A stretch of DNA of 64,000 nucleotides from Brevibacillus fulvus (GCF_016908525.1 NZ_JAFBEB010000001.1:560501-624500); one strand, 5' to 3'. Counted from the stretch's first letter, positions 35,031-44,461 are shown. Numbers and translations: made by a program. The notes: generated by a model not told the origin, from the letters alone.

Positions 35031-36284
35031 ATGGAACAGCTAAAGAAATGGGATTTGATTTCCCTTGCTTCCATTCCGTTGATTATGACATTAGGCAATT
35101 CCATGTTGATTCCCGTACTGCCGCTAATGAAAAAACAGTTGGGGGTTTCGTCTTTTCAAATCAGTTTGATAATTACGGTGTATGCTTTTGTTTCGATCTT
35201 GTTCATTCCGCTTGCCGGTTACTTGTCTGATCAAATCGGCCGAAAGAAGGTGATCATTCCGAGTCTGTTCCTTGCCGGTACAGGCGGATTGGTGGCGGGA
35301 CTGGCTTGCTGGTTTTTCGAACAGCCGTATTGGTGGATACTGGCGGGACGTGTCATTCAAGGTATTGGCGCGGCGGGCGCCGCACCGGTGGTCTTGCCGT
35401 TGGTGGGAGATATGTTCAAACGTGAACAGGATGTCAGCCATGGGCTGGGCGTTATAGAAACCGCCAATACCGTCGGCAAGGTGCTAAGTCCGATCTTGGG
35501 CGCGTTGCTGGCCGGATTTGTTTGGTTCCTGCCGCTGCTCTCCATCCCGGTGTTTTGTGCGGCCTCGCTCCTGATGGTGGCACTTTTGGTCAAATCTCCC
35601 CGCAAAAGCGATGCGGATAAGGACTTGGCAGTTTTTCTGCGTGGGCTGAAGCGGATTTTCAAACAGAAAGCCCGCTGGCTATCTGCCGTTTTCGCCGTTG
35701 GCGGGATCTGTATGTTTGTCTTGTTCGGTGTGCTGTTTTATTTATCCAGCTTTCTGGAAGCGAAATATCATATGGAAGGCGTGCGCAAGGGATTTATGCT
35801 GGCGATTCCGTTGACCGCTTTGTCTGTCGCCTCCTATTTCACCGGGCGCGGCATCGGACAAGACAAACGACGGATGAAGCGAGTCTGCTTCAGCGGGCTT
35901 GTCCTGCTAACAGCTTCGATGTTTGGCGGAGCGTTTTCGACGAACATTTTTTTGTTGCTAAGCGTTATCTTCATCGGCGGCATCGGCATCGGCCTGGTTC
36001 TCCCCTGTCTGGATGCTTTTATTACCGAGGGAATTGCCAAACCGCAGCGTGGCACCGTTTCCGCTTTGTACAGCAGCATGCGCTTCGTCGGAGTGTCGCT
36101 GGGACCTCCGCTCGTGTCGATTCTCTCGGAGAAATCCCATCTGATCTTGTTTGTTACTTTGAGTGGCGTCAGTGCGGTTGGTTTGATCCTGGCTCTGTTC
36201 GCCATTAAACCGAAACAGCGAGCAGCCGCTCGCTCGCCTTTTTCCTCCAATGCCTTCAAAGCGAAAGACAGACAAAAAGCATAA
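35031..36284 (+). CDS. MFS transporter, drug:H+ antiporter type
   Basis: A 417-residue 12-helix major facilitator. The loop 2-3 motif reads G-Y-L-S-D-Q-I-G-R-K-K, and R-V-I-Q-G-I-G-A-A-G in helix 4 fits the 12-helix drug-efflux group (DHA1). A Lys/Arg-rich tail ends the protein. GAGGTG precedes the ATG. It is divergent from the sulfur operon across a region that shares similarity with the FUSC-ssuD intergenic region, so it might also respond to sulfur supply. Substrate unknown. Confidence 0.88.
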   Translation: MEQLKKWDLISLASIPLIMTLGNSMLIPVLPLMKKQLGVSSFQISLIITVYAFVSILFIPLAGYLSDQIGRKKVIIPSLFLAGTGGLVAGLACWFFEQPYWWILAGRVIQGIGAAGAAPVVLPLVGDMFKREQDVSHGLGVIETANTVGKVLSPILGALLAGFVWFLPLLSIPVFCAASLLMVALLVKSPRKSDADKDLAVFLRGLKRIFKQKARWLSAVFAVGGICMFVLFGVLFYLSSFLEAKYHMEGVRKGFMLAIPLTALSVASYFTGRGIGQDKRRMKRVCFSGLVLLTASMFGGAFSTNIFLLLSVIFIGGIGIGLVLPCLDAFITEGIAKPQRGTVSALYSSMRFVGVSLGPPLVSILSEKSHLILFVTLSGVSAVGLILALFAIKPKQRAAARSPFSSNAFKAKDRQKA

Positions 36285-36286
36285 AT

Positions 36287-36321
36287 AAATGGCCAGATCA
36301 TTTTGACTGATTTGGCCATCC
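36287..36321. terminator. Bidirectional hairpin between MFS gene and ssuA
   Basis: Arms ATGGCCAGATCA and TGATTTGGCCAT with one mismatch, following A-rich sequence; T-run on the minus strand is short and interrupted. Confidence 0.6.
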
Positions 36322-36348
36322 GTTACCTTCGTCGCTTCCGTCTGTTGT

Positions 36349-37407
36349 TTATTCCTTTTCTTCCAAATCGTATTCGCGCAGTGCCTTCTCAATATACTGG
36401 TTATCGACAACAGCGGAGACATCGATTTTTCCTTTCAGTCCCCCCTGGGAGACGAGGAAGTCGGCTGTCTCCTGCTGCATCTGAATCACTTCCGGGGTAG
36501 TCGGCAGATTCAACGGTTCGGTATTTTCCATCACCCGACGCATCGTTTCTTTATCTGTTTTTTTCAAGGCTGCGTAAAGGTCGATCGCTTCTTCCGGATG
36601 TTCCTTTTGCCACCTGGTCGCTTTTTCCATCACTTTCAAATACAAGACGACAAGATCGGGATGCTCTTCGGCAAATGCTGAGCGTACGATATGAAAGCCC
36701 GGGCTGTATGCATTGATCGCTTTGCCATCCGCCAGGACTCTTGCTCCGTTTTTGACGACCTCAATCGACGGATACGGTTCCCAGATTGCCCATGCGTCTA
36801 CTTTTCCTGTTTCAAATGCGGGTTGTGCTTCATCGGGCTGCAACTGGATGATTTTGACGTCGCTTGGTTTCAATCCGCTATAGTCCAGTGCGTGAAACAG
36901 CAGCCCATAGCCGCTGCTCGCTTTGGCGACCGCGATTTGCTTGCCTTTTAAATCTTGCAATGTTTTGATCGGACTATCTTTTGTCACGAGAATCGAGTCT
37001 GCTTTTTCCCCGAGACTGCCGACGGCGATCTCCTTAAATGGCACAGCGGCTGCCTGACCGGCCAAAACCGGAATATTTCCGACTCGCCCAAAATCCAGTC
37101 GCCCGGAGGCGATCGCCTCGAAATGCGGAGGCCCGCTTTGAAACTCCACCCAGTTTACTGTTGCGCCCGCTTTGGCGAACTCCTCTTCAAACCAGCCTTT
37201 TTCTTTGGCGAGGAGCAAAGGCGAAATGCTTTGCTGAATGCCGATATTCACAACGATCGCTTCCTTGCCCGGCTCTGCGCTTGCGGCTGCATTGGACCCG
37301 ACCGGTTCGCTTCCGGAACTGCCGGCTTGTGTGAGTGAGCAGCCCGTCAGCAGAGCCAAACTTACAAGAAACATGAGCGGTATGCTGAACTTCTTCCACC
37401 GTTTCAT
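36349..37407 (-). CDS. ssuA: Aliphatic sulfonate ABC transporter substrate-binding lipoprotein
   Basis: A 352-residue lipoprotein. Lipobox LLTGC with Cys23, a Ser/Gly/Ala linker, then the SsuA-type domain: N-I-G-I-Q-Q-S-I-S-P-L-L-L-A-K-E-K-G-W-F-E, W-V-E-F-Q-S-G-P-P-H-F-E-A-I-A-S-G, D-F-G-R-V-G-N-I-P and A-K-A-S-S-G. It binds alkanesulfonates or taurine-like sulfonates outside the membrane. ATG 37407 has GGAGGGGA at good spacing. Last gene of the ssuDBCA operon. Confidence 0.92.
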   Translation of the reverse strand: MKRWKKFSIPLMFLVSLALLTGCSLTQAGSSGSEPVGSNAAASAEPGKEAIVVNIGIQQSISPLLLAKEKGWFEEEFAKAGATVNWVEFQSGPPHFEAIASGRLDFGRVGNIPVLAGQAAAVPFKEIAVGSLGEKADSILVTKDSPIKTLQDLKGKQIAVAKASSGYGLLFHALDYSGLKPSDVKIIQLQPDEAQPAFETGKVDAWAIWEPYPSIEVVKNGARVLADGKAINAYSPGFHIVRSAFAEEHPDLVVLYLKVMEKATRWQKEHPEEAIDLYAALKKTDKETMRRVMENTEPLNLPTTPEVIQMQQETADFLVSQGGLKGKIDVSAVVDNQYIEKALREYDLEEKE

Positions 37408-37427
37408 TATCTTCCCCTCCTGAATAC

Positions 37428-38291
37428 TCACGCCATAGTTCCTTCGCCTTTGTAATTGTCCCGCCATTTCAACAGGCGGTTTTCCAAAAACCGCACGAAG
37501 GAATCCGTGATCTTGCCCACGACGGCAAAAATGATAATGCCCACAAAAACGATGGCGGTTTGACTGAATTGTCTCGCATCGGTAATCATGTAGCCGATGC
37601 CTTCACTGGAGCCCATCAATTCCGCTACCACCAGTCCGAGCCAGGCAATCCCCAACGAGAGCCGTACCCCCAGCAAAATATTGGGCAAAGCTGCCGGCAC
37701 AATCAGCTTGGTGATCAGCTGCAGACGGCTAAACTCCAAGACGCGGGCCACTTCAAACAAGCGGGAATCGACTCCGCGAATCCCGAGAAAAGTGTTCAAA
37801 TAGATCGGGAAAAACGCCCCCTTGGCAATAAGAAGTATTTTCGACAGTTCGCCAAACCCAAACCATAAAATAAACAACGGCAACACCGCCAAATGCGGAA
37901 TCGTCTTGATCATCTGAAATGTCGGGTCAAGCGATTGCTCCGCCTTGTTGAAAAAGCCAACCAACAGGCCGAACAACAGGCCCAATCCGCCGCCCAGCAG
38001 GAATCCGATCGAGGCGCGAACCACGCTGATTTTGAGATGGGCAAGCAGTTCTCCCGATAATGTCAGCTGCACAAACGCTTCGGCAATCTCCAGCGGGGTC
38101 GGCAACAAAGTGGGCGAAACAAAGCCCAGCGAACCGACCATCTGCCAGATGCCGACAATGAGCACGGGCAAGAACAGCCCGCGCACAGTTGCCTTCCACT
38201 TTCCGCCGCCTTTGCCGAGCTTTCCAGCCCTTGGGGCAAGCACTCGTTCCGAGCCATGGGCGGTACGAATCATCTTTTCGGTATTTTCCAT
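37428..38291 (-). CDS. ssuC: Aliphatic sulfonate ABC transporter permease
   Basis: A 287-residue permease with six membrane helices after a charged N-terminus. The family opening I-W-Q-M-V-G-S-L-G-F-V-S-P-T-L-L-P-T-P, the coupling loop F-E-V-A-R-V-L-E-F-S-R, and L-S-L-G-I-A-W-L-G-L-V-V-A-E-L-M-G are typical of SsuC/TauC. GGGGAGGAA precedes the ATG. Located 20 bases before ssuA and 29 after ssuB. Confidence 0.94.
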   Translation of the reverse strand: MENTEKMIRTAHGSERVLAPRAGKLGKGGGKWKATVRGLFLPVLIVGIWQMVGSLGFVSPTLLPTPLEIAEAFVQLTLSGELLAHLKISVVRASIGFLLGGGLGLLFGLLVGFFNKAEQSLDPTFQMIKTIPHLAVLPLFILWFGFGELSKILLIAKGAFFPIYLNTFLGIRGVDSRLFEVARVLEFSRLQLITKLIVPAALPNILLGVRLSLGIAWLGLVVAELMGSSEGIGYMITDARQFSQTAIVFVGIIIFAVVGKITDSFVRFLENRLLKWRDNYKGEGTMA

Positions 38292-38320
38292 CTTCTTCCT
38301 CCCCTTTTCAATTTCTCCGT

Positions 38321-39091
38321 TCAGCGTTCCACCCTTCGCATATGTTCCACTTGTTCAAACTCTTGCATAACTTTCTGGCGAATTGCCTGAAAGCCGCTGC
38401 TCGAGCGTTTGCGGGGATAAGGCAGATCAACCGGCACGATGCGGCTGATCCTGCCGGGTTTTGCGTCCATGATGAGGACGCGGTTGGCCAAATAAATCGA
38501 TTCGTCAATATCATGCGTAACCAAGATCATCGTTGTCTTGTTTTGCTGCCAAATGTCCAGCAGAACATTCTGAAGATGATTGCGCGTAAAAGCGTCCAAT
38601 GCGCCAAACGGTTCATCCAGCAACAAAATTTCCGGATTACGCAATAGCGCTCTGGCGATGGCCACTCGTTGCGACATCCCGCCGGACAATTCTCGCGGAT
38701 ACGCGTTTTCAAAGCCTTGCAATCGGACCGTGCTGATCAAAGCATCCACCTTTGCCCGCACTTCCGGGTCCTTCAAGGACAAATCCGCCGCGATATTTTT
38801 TTCCACCGTTAGCCAAGGAAACAGGCGATGTTCCTGAAAAATAAAACCTTGTCGTCTGCCAGGTTTATCAATTTTTGCATGACCAAGCGTGACTGAACCT
38901 TGATAATGCACATCCAACCCGGCAATGATTTTCAATAATGTACTTTTTCCGCAGCCGCTCGGTCCGATGATCGTGATGAACTCACCCGGTTCCACCTGGA
39001 AGTTGAGGTCTGCCAGCACATGCACCTTGCCCTGCGGTTTTTCAAATGTTTTTGACAGCGAACTTACTTGCAACACATTGGATGTTGTCAA
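38321..39091 (-). CDS. ssuB: Aliphatic sulfonate ABC transporter ATPase
   Basis: A 256-residue ATPase of the nitrate/sulfonate/taurine group with Walker A GPSGCGKS, signature L-S-G-G-M-S-Q-R and Walker [20 protein letters not shown] start at 39091, with AAGGAG ten bases upstream. It drives SsuC. The C-terminal [10 protein letters not shown] segment is a common feature of the group. Confidence 0.93.
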   Translation of the reverse strand: MTTSNVLQVSSLSKTFEKPQGKVHVLADLNFQVEPGEFITIIGPSGCGKSTLLKIIAGLDVHYQGSVTLGHAKIDKPGRRQGFIFQEHRLFPWLTVEKNIAADLSLKDPEVRAKVDALISTVRLQGFENAYPRELSGGMSQRVAIARALLRNPEILLLDEPFGALDAFTRNHLQNVLLDIWQQNKTTMILVTHDIDESIYLANRVLIMDAKPGRISRIVPVDLPYPRKRSSSGFQAIRQKVMQEFEQVEHMRRVER

Positions 39092-39205
39092 AGGTAACCG
39101 TCTCCTTCCGTCATTGTTGTCAGATCACAGGCAGTCAACCGCCGCAATGAAAACGGCAGCAAAGTCCGCACAATCCGAGAACGTTTCAAACCTTCATGCC
39201 TCTGA

Positions 39206-39217
39206 TTGACCAGTCAG
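39206..39217. promoter_or_regulatory. Possible additional operator half in the ssuB-ssuD gap
   Basis: TTGAC-CA-GTCAG matches the centre of the palindrome at 40611-40630 but lacks its outer arms. The 147-base gap between ssuD and ssuB otherwise shows nothing. Confidence 0.25.
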
Positions 39218-39238
39218 CGTAGCAAATCGAAAACTGTT

Positions 39239-40381
39239 TTAAGAGCGAGATGGCAATGGGGGCACGATTCCGTTGGCGATCATTTCCCCTAATGGACTGG
39301 TATCGGCATATCGGCGTACTGTCTCTTGGCTCACCAGCGGCAAGCGCGGAAAGAGCAACTCGGCAACGCGGTACGCTTCTTCCAAGTGTGGATAGCCCGA
39401 GAAAATAAACGTTTCAATGCCAAGCTCCGCATATTCCAGCATGCGCTCCGCCACAGTGTCCGCATCCCCGACAAGCGCCGTTCCGGCCCCGCCGCGCACA
39501 AGCCCAACACCCGCCCACAAATTCGGGCTAATTTCCAACTGACTGCGGTTCCCGAGATGAAGCTGGGCCATCCGGCGTTGCCCAACGGAATCCATTTTGG
39601 CAAAAGCGGCCTGTGCCTTGGCGATCGTCTGCTCATCGAGCCTGGAGATCAGTCGGTCTGCATCGCGCCAGGCTTCCTCTGCCGTCTCTCTGACGATGAC
39701 ATGCAAGCGTATGCCAAAGCGAACCTGACGCCCTCTAGCTTCCGCCAATTCCCGCACGCGGCTGATTTTCTCCTTCACCTGAGCGGGCGGCTCTCCCCAA
39801 GTGAGGTATACGTCAATGTGTTCGGCTGCCACTTGCAGCGCAATCTCCGAGGAACCGCCAAAATACAGTTTGGGGTATGGCTGCTGGATGGTCGGAAACA
39901 GCACTTTAGCTTTTTCCACCCGAAGATGCCGGCCAAAATAATCGACTTCCTCGCCTTGAAGCAGCTTTCGCCAGATCGTCAAAAACTCATCGGTTACTAC
40001 ATACCTTGCGTCGTGATCGAGAAACAATCCATCCGCAGCCGCTTCTCCGGGGTCGCCGCCGGTAACGATATTGATCATCATGCGCCCTTGGGAAAGCCGG
40101 TCAAACGTGGCCGCCATCCGCGCCGACAACGTAGGAGACATTAACCCTGGACGGACCGCCACCAAAAATTTTAGGCGTTCGGTGACGGGGATCAAAGTGG
40201 ATGCTGTCACCCACGCGTCCTCGCAGGTACGCCCCGTCGGCAGCAACACTCCGCCAAATCCAAGCTGATCAGCTGCTCGGGCAATTTGACTGGCATAACT
40301 CCAGTCGAACTCCCTCGCCCCTTCTGCTGTTCCCAAATAGCGGCCATCTCCGTGTGTGGGGATAAACCAGAAAATTTCCAT
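39239..40381 (-). CDS. ssuD: FMNH2-dependent alkanesulfonate monooxygenase
   Basis: A 380-residue TIM-barrel flavin monooxygenase that cleaves C1 and longer alkanesulfonates to aldehyde and sulfite. Family features: [17 protein letters not shown] at the start, [32 protein letters not shown] and [10 protein letters not shown]. Reduced flavin must come from a separate reductase; no ssuE-like gene is present in the window. GGAAAGGATG precedes the ATG. First gene of the operon, after a roughly 290-base leader with an attenuator. Confidence 0.95.
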   Translation of the reverse strand: MEIFWFIPTHGDGRYLGTAEGAREFDWSYASQIARAADQLGFGGVLLPTGRTCEDAWVTASTLIPVTERLKFLVAVRPGLMSPTLSARMAATFDRLSQGRMMINIVTGGDPGEAAADGLFLDHDARYVVTDEFLTIWRKLLQGEEVDYFGRHLRVEKAKVLFPTIQQPYPKLYFGGSSEIALQVAAEHIDVYLTWGEPPAQVKEKISRVRELAEARGRQVRFGIRLHVIVRETAEEAWRDADRLISRLDEQTIAKAQAAFAKMDSVGQRRMAQLHLGNRSQLEISPNLWAGVGLVRGGAGTALVGDADTVAERMLEYAELGIETFIFSGYPHLEEAYRVAELLFPRLPLVSQETVRRYADTSPLGEMIANGIVPPLPSRS

Positions 40382-40409
40382 GCAATCTACATCCTTTCCC
40401 TTTTAATAT

Positions 40410-40475
40410 AAAAAAGGCTCCCACGCCAAACCCTGAGGGTTGGTGATGGGAGCCTTCGGTGATCCGATCGGCTGG
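40410..40475 (-). promoter_or_regulatory. Attenuator-like element in the ssuD leader
   Basis: Minus-strand box CCAGCCGATCGGATC followed by ACCGAA, then a hairpin with perfect outer arms GGCTCCCA (40454-40447) and TGGGAGCC (40423-40416) and TTTTTT. The box and arm start match the element before cysT. It ends about 30 bases before the ssuD start codon. Confidence 0.65.
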
Positions 40476-40610
40476 CTGATTAAGGAGAGCTTTCGATACG
40501 CTGTGCGGCTGGTCCCCGGATTGACCCGGGTCGCCGGTCCGGGTAGCGAATGACACTCGGCTCGCAGAAACGACCCTTCTTGCCGCACAAACGGCTTTGT
40601 TTGCAAACGA

Positions 40611-40630
40611 ATACTTGACTGGTCAAGTAT
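40611..40630 (-). promoter_or_regulatory. Perfect palindrome in the ssuD leader
   Basis: ATACTTGAC-TG-GTCAAGTAT, 9-bp perfect arms with a 2-base centre, 50 bases downstream of the predicted -10. Same position relative to the promoter as the related palindrome before the Rrf2 gene; a probable binding site of that regulator. Confidence 0.65.
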
Positions 40631-40679
40631 GTTTTTCAGCACAAATTGGGGAAATTGCGGAATACCTTCCTGTATCATG

Positions 40680-40708
40680 ATCTTAAACTGATTAATCCTA
40701 TCTGTAAA
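40680..40708 (-). promoter_or_regulatory. Promoter of the ssuDBCA operon
   Basis: On the minus strand TTTACA (40708-40703), 17-base spacer, TAAGAT (40685-40680), identical hexamers and spacing to the promoter before the Rrf2-cys operon. Confidence 0.6.
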
Positions 40709-41016
40709 GTATGAAATTTACGAAACGGCATTATCTCCGTTCCCGTTTTCTGGTTGGTCATGGTTTCAACGTATGCGGAAAGCGGCTGGGGTGCCACCTA
40801 CTTTTTTTGCAATTCGCCGAAATTCAAGCCGCCCATTTGCCTTGCCCCCGCGGCAGTTTTTAACGGGGCAGTCGGTTCTCCGAGAATCCGTTGGTCGCAC
40901 GATCATCACGCAAACCCGTTCGCATAAAATGAGTCGCTTGAGGAAAGCTTCTGCTTAGGGATCATCATATCTTCCTGCCGGTTCTGCAGTATGTTCGAGG
41001 AGAGGGTTTTGGCGCC

Positions 41017-42951
41017 ATGGGGAAACAAAAAGAACAACAAACAAACGGAATCCATACCGCTTTTCGACAAGCGTTTCGCTTACGGCAACATCCTTTTCCT
41101 TATTTCAAAGCGTTCCGGGCCGGGTTGGCTGCGGCACTTCCCGTTTTTATCGGGTTGTTGTTCGGCCATTTCAACTATGGGTTGCTGGCCAGTTTGGGCG
41201 GCTTTGCCTATCTATACGTGTTTAATCAGCCGTATGCGCAACGGGCAAGACGAATTTTCATCGTCGCTGTCGGACTTTCGCTTTCCGTCGTCTTGGGCAC
41301 GGTCTTTGCCCCCTATCCGCTTTTCTCGGCCTTTGTCATGGGATTGATCGCGATGGTTTCCATTTTCATTTTTGGTGCATTGCGCATATCAGGCCCTTCG
41401 GTCATCTTTTTCGTGCTCACCTATGCAATGACGACGGGGATGCCGATTGATCCCACACTGGCCCCGCTGCGCGGCGGTTTGGTGTTTCTTGGCGGAATTT
41501 TAGCCTGGTTAAATAGCATGCTCGGCTGGTTGGTCGAGCCGCATGCTCCGGAAGTGTCCATGTTACAAAGAGTCTATCGGGAGCTGGCCGGTTTTCTGGA
41601 AGCGATTGGCACAGACCGTTTCAATGCGGCAAGACAGCGGGTGGTTCGCACATTAAAAGAAGCCGAAGAGATTTTGATCGCGGGCTGCTCCTCGTGCTTT
41701 TCATCGGCTATGTCAAAGCGGTTGTTGTTCCTTTATGAACAAGCCAATCTCATCTATTTGGATGCCGCCGCTTTCTCTCTGCGAGAACAAAGCAAGCTGC
41801 CTGCAGCATGGGCGAAGTCAGTGGCGAGTCTGGCCGAACGGATTGGCGAGAATGACTCAAGCGAGTTGACCCTGCCGCAGCCAGAGCCGGCCGATGCAGA
41901 ATCGCAACAGCTGGTCGAAAAAATATATCAGGCCTATGCCATCTTGAATCAATCGTCCGATCAAATCGGACAGGAAGTGCAAATCTTTCAGCCCTCCCTG
42001 AAATCGGAATTTCTTGCCGCGTTTGATAAAAACTCGATCGTTCTGCTGACCGCTGTCCGCACCGGACTCGTGGTGATCATCGCTGCACTTGTTTCGACTG
42101 TTTTTCCTTTTAGCCGTCCTTACTGGGTTCCGTTGTCTTGCGTGGCCGTAATGGCTGGATCTACGTTCATCGGTACGTTTCATCGCGCAATCCAGCGGGC
42201 GTTTGGCACGCTCATCGGCGTATTGATCGCCAGCTTGATTCTAGCGCAAGTGCATAACGGCTTCGTCGTCGCTCTCTTGATCGTAGTCCTGACATTTCTC
42301 ACCGAGATTTTTATCGTTCGCAATTACGGCCTGGCCGCCATGTTTTTTACGCCCAATGCCTTGCTCATGGCGGAATATTCCGCCCAGCAGTTTAACTTCC
42401 CGTATTTTGCAACCGTCCGGATCACTGACATTTTGGCGGGAAGCTTGCTAGGCTTGGCGGGAACGATTTTGATCGGCAGACGCCTGGCGTCCAACCTGTT
42501 GAACCATTTTATCGCCAAAACGATCAGAAGCCAGGGACAATATTTGCTGCGGTTGTTTTCGGCCCGCAACCAGTCAGTTACGTTGGAAATCAGCCGGGAA
42601 CGCAACAAAATGCGGACCAATCTGACCAATCTGATCGCGGTGTACCAGACCGCCTCGGGAGAATTAACCGGCAAAGAACAGGTGGAAGCGTTTTGGCCGC
42701 TCCTCTTTTCGCTGGAACAGCTGGGCTACTATCTGGATGCCAGCGCAAAAAATGATGAGCGCCCCGGACTGTCGGCAGCAGAGCTGGCGCGTTTGCTTTA
42801 TTTGTTTGAGTCAATGGCCAGTTCTATTGAGCACCAATTGCCGTTTGAAGGACAGGAAGTCCCGGAGATTACCGGATTCCCCAATCTTCGTCACGAACTT
42901 GTCGAGATGCAGAAAGCGCTGAAACAGCGCCATTTGCCGTTGAACAGCTGA
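41017..42951 (+). CDS. FUSC-family membrane protein
   Basis: A 644-residue protein with the FUSC/aromatic acid exporter layout: a first bundle of about six hydrophobic helices (residues 35-170), a long soluble helical region (175-335), a second bundle of six helices (345-490) with F-S-R-P-Y-W-V-P-L-S-C-V-A-V-M-A-G and the duplicated R-A-I-Q-R-A-F-G-T-L-I-G signature, and a cytoplasmic helical tail. Such proteins are thought to export aromatic or other acids. GAGGAGAGG is upstream of the ATG at slightly long spacing. Divergent from ssuD. Confidence 0.86.
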   Translation: MGKQKEQQTNGIHTAFRQAFRLRQHPFPYFKAFRAGLAAALPVFIGLLFGHFNYGLLASLGGFAYLYVFNQPYAQRARRIFIVAVGLSLSVVLGTVFAPYPLFSAFVMGLIAMVSIFIFGALRISGPSVIFFVLTYAMTTGMPIDPTLAPLRGGLVFLGGILAWLNSMLGWLVEPHAPEVSMLQRVYRELAGFLEAIGTDRFNAARQRVVRTLKEAEEILIAGCSSCFSSAMSKRLLFLYEQANLIYLDAAAFSLREQSKLPAAWAKSVASLAERIGENDSSELTLPQPEPADAESQQLVEKIYQAYAILNQSSDQIGQEVQIFQPSLKSEFLAAFDKNSIVLLTAVRTGLVVIIAALVSTVFPFSRPYWVPLSCVAVMAGSTFIGTFHRAIQRAFGTLIGVLIASLILAQVHNGFVVALLIVVLTFLTEIFIVRNYGLAAMFFTPNALLMAEYSAQQFNFPYFATVRITDILAGSLLGLAGTILIGRRLASNLLNHFIAKTIRSQGQYLLRLFSARNQSVTLEISRERNKMRTNLTNLIAVYQTASGELTGKEQVEAFWPLLFSLEQLGYYLDASAKNDERPGLSAAELARLLYLFESMASSIEHQLPFEGQEVPEITGFPNLRHELVEMQKALKQRHLPLNS

Positions 42952-43106
42952 CAGTTGCAGATAAGTCGCGATTGGGGCGCCCATGCAAACAGCGGAAAAC
43001 TGAACCGGCGAGACATGGGCGGCAACCGGCAGAAAGCCAATCAGCAATAGCAGCTCCCAACAGTTGTCGTGACCGGTTTTCCGACAAATTAACGGAGTCG
43101 CTTTGC

Positions 43107-43565
43107 TCAGCGAGTAACCGCCACTCCAATCGCGGAATGTTCCCACAGCAGTTTTTTAACCAATCCGACTTGCTCGGCACTGCAGGTAACAATCAGGATG
43201 ACTTCACCTTTTATCCCGCGGCGAATGTGACGCTTGCCCTTCCCGTGACGAAAACGGTATAAACACCAGCTGGCGAACACCCCGAGGACAAACCCGCTGC
43301 CGCCGCCGATCAATCCCCAAATAATCGGCCCCCACTCCCAAACAAAACCTTTGCTAGCTCCAATTGTGGCAAACAAAAAAGCGAAAATAAAACCCGTATC
43401 CGTAAATGACAGGCCATCGGTATAATACATGCTATCGATGAACTTTGGCTCCGGATGTTGTATTTCCAAAGGTACGGCATAGATCTCATGTACCCCTTGG
43501 ATTTTTAGTTCGGAAATCACTACCTCCAAGAGAGAAGTGTACGCAAATGTCGCAAAAACTTGCAT
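43107..43565 (-). CDS. Membrane protein with soluble alpha/beta ends, function unknown
   Basis: A 152-residue protein. The N-terminal 45 residues (A-Y-T-S-L-L-E-V-V-I-S-E-L, then I-Y-A-V-P-L-E) and C-terminal 25 residues (G-E-V-I-L-I-V-T-C-S-A-E-Q-V and L-W-E-H-S-A-I-G-V) look like split beta-alpha-beta halves facing the cytoplasm, on either side of two glycine-rich membrane helices (about 57-107). AAGGTGA lies seven bases before the ATG at 43565, which overlaps the stop of the upstream gene, so the two are coupled. Proteins of this plan in Bacillales are uncharacterised. Confidence 0.7.
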   Translation of the reverse strand: MQVFATFAYTSLLEVVISELKIQGVHEIYAVPLEIQHPEPKFIDSMYYTDGLSFTDTGFIFAFLFATIGASKGFVWEWGPIIWGLIGGGSGFVLGVFASWCLYRFRHGKGKRHIRRGIKGEVILIVTCSAEQVGLVKKLLWEHSAIGVAVTR

Positions 43566-44374
43566 CATTTCACCTTGCTTCCTGGTATCACGAACTTTCC
43601 AGCTGGTTGATAATATTGCTGAAGATATTGACGCAAATCATCTTCAAACAATTTATTGTTTTCAATTGCGTTCACCGTTGAATCATAGATCGAAAAAAAG
43701 TATAACGACGGAAAATACAACAGCCATTGCGGGTCCAACACCGCCGACGAAGAAGAAATGTCGCCCAAGATCAAATAATGGATCGCCAAAAGCAGATTGG
43801 ATTGATCCACAATGATAATCGTATAGATAAGAACAAAAGCGGCAAAGACGATCCGATGCAGGTATAACTGACCGACACTGGGGATTCCCATGGACCAGAT
43901 CGCCGCCAGCCAAGGCTTCCGCCGATCGAGATAATTGATTTCCAATCCGCCCATGCTGAAGGTGCTGTAAGGGGCATTTTCCCGTTGGGCTAGCAAATAA
44001 ATCCGGTTCAGGTCAACGGTTGTTCGATAGCTGTCCCAAATCGCGAAAAAGTAAACCGGAATGTACATCGCCATGTACTTGGGATCGATCAAATTCCGCG
44101 CTGCCTGAAACTGGCCATTGAACGAACAAACCATAGCCAGATTCAAATGAATCGTTTGATTGATAAACATTTCCCAGATGATCAAGGCATATCCCCGCAA
44201 ATATTTGTTCAACAGCAAGTGCCCAAACCCCGGAAAGGCCACCGACCAGGCAGCAATGACCAGCGGCTTGCGCAAGTGAAGCTGTGTCGTGCCAATGGGG
44301 CTGACCAAAGCTTTGTAACGCCGATTGCGAAAGGGATTGCGAAAATTGTTCACGGCCGTCACTCCCGCGTGCAT
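43565..44374 (-). CDS. Membrane protein with an internal tandem duplication
   Basis: A 269-residue membrane protein formed by two repeats of one module. Repeat 1: K-P-L-V-I-A-A-W-S-V-A-F-P-G-F-G-H-L to I-P-V-Y-F-F-A-I-W-D-S-Y-R. Repeat 2: K-P-W-L-A-A-I-W-S-M-G-I-P-S-V-G-Q-L to F-P-S-L-Y-F-F-S-I-Y-D-S-T-V. Each has three to four hydrophobic helices. The gene at 1676-2095 is a single-repeat relative. The start is uncertain: ATG 44374 lacks a good site, TTG 44413 has GGGGAG but too close; reading further up would enter the ltaS terminator. Coupled to the next gene. Function unknown. Confidence 0.7.
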   Translation of the reverse strand: MHAGVTAVNNFRNPFRNRRYKALVSPIGTTQLHLRKPLVIAAWSVAFPGFGHLLLNKYLRGYALIIWEMFINQTIHLNLAMVCSFNGQFQAARNLIDPKYMAMYIPVYFFAIWDSYRTTVDLNRIYLLAQRENAPYSTFSMGGLEINYLDRRKPWLAAIWSMGIPSVGQLYLHRIVFAAFVLIYTIIIVDQSNLLLAIHYLILGDISSSSAVLDPQWLLYFPSLYFFSIYDSTVNAIENNKLFEDDLRQYLQQYYQPAGKFVIPGSKVK

Positions 44375-44461
44375 GTTAGGTTCGGTATGGTTCGCTTCGG
44401 TTAGTTTTACCAATTCTCCCCGACTTATAAGCCAAAATAAGGATTCGGCTTTTGTCTGCCG

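Noticed and set aside
40410-40630. SAM (S-box) riboswitch or T-box before ssuD
   Set aside because: The conserved S-box core and the T-box AGGGTGGNACCGCG sequence are not present; only a terminator with a different conserved box is.
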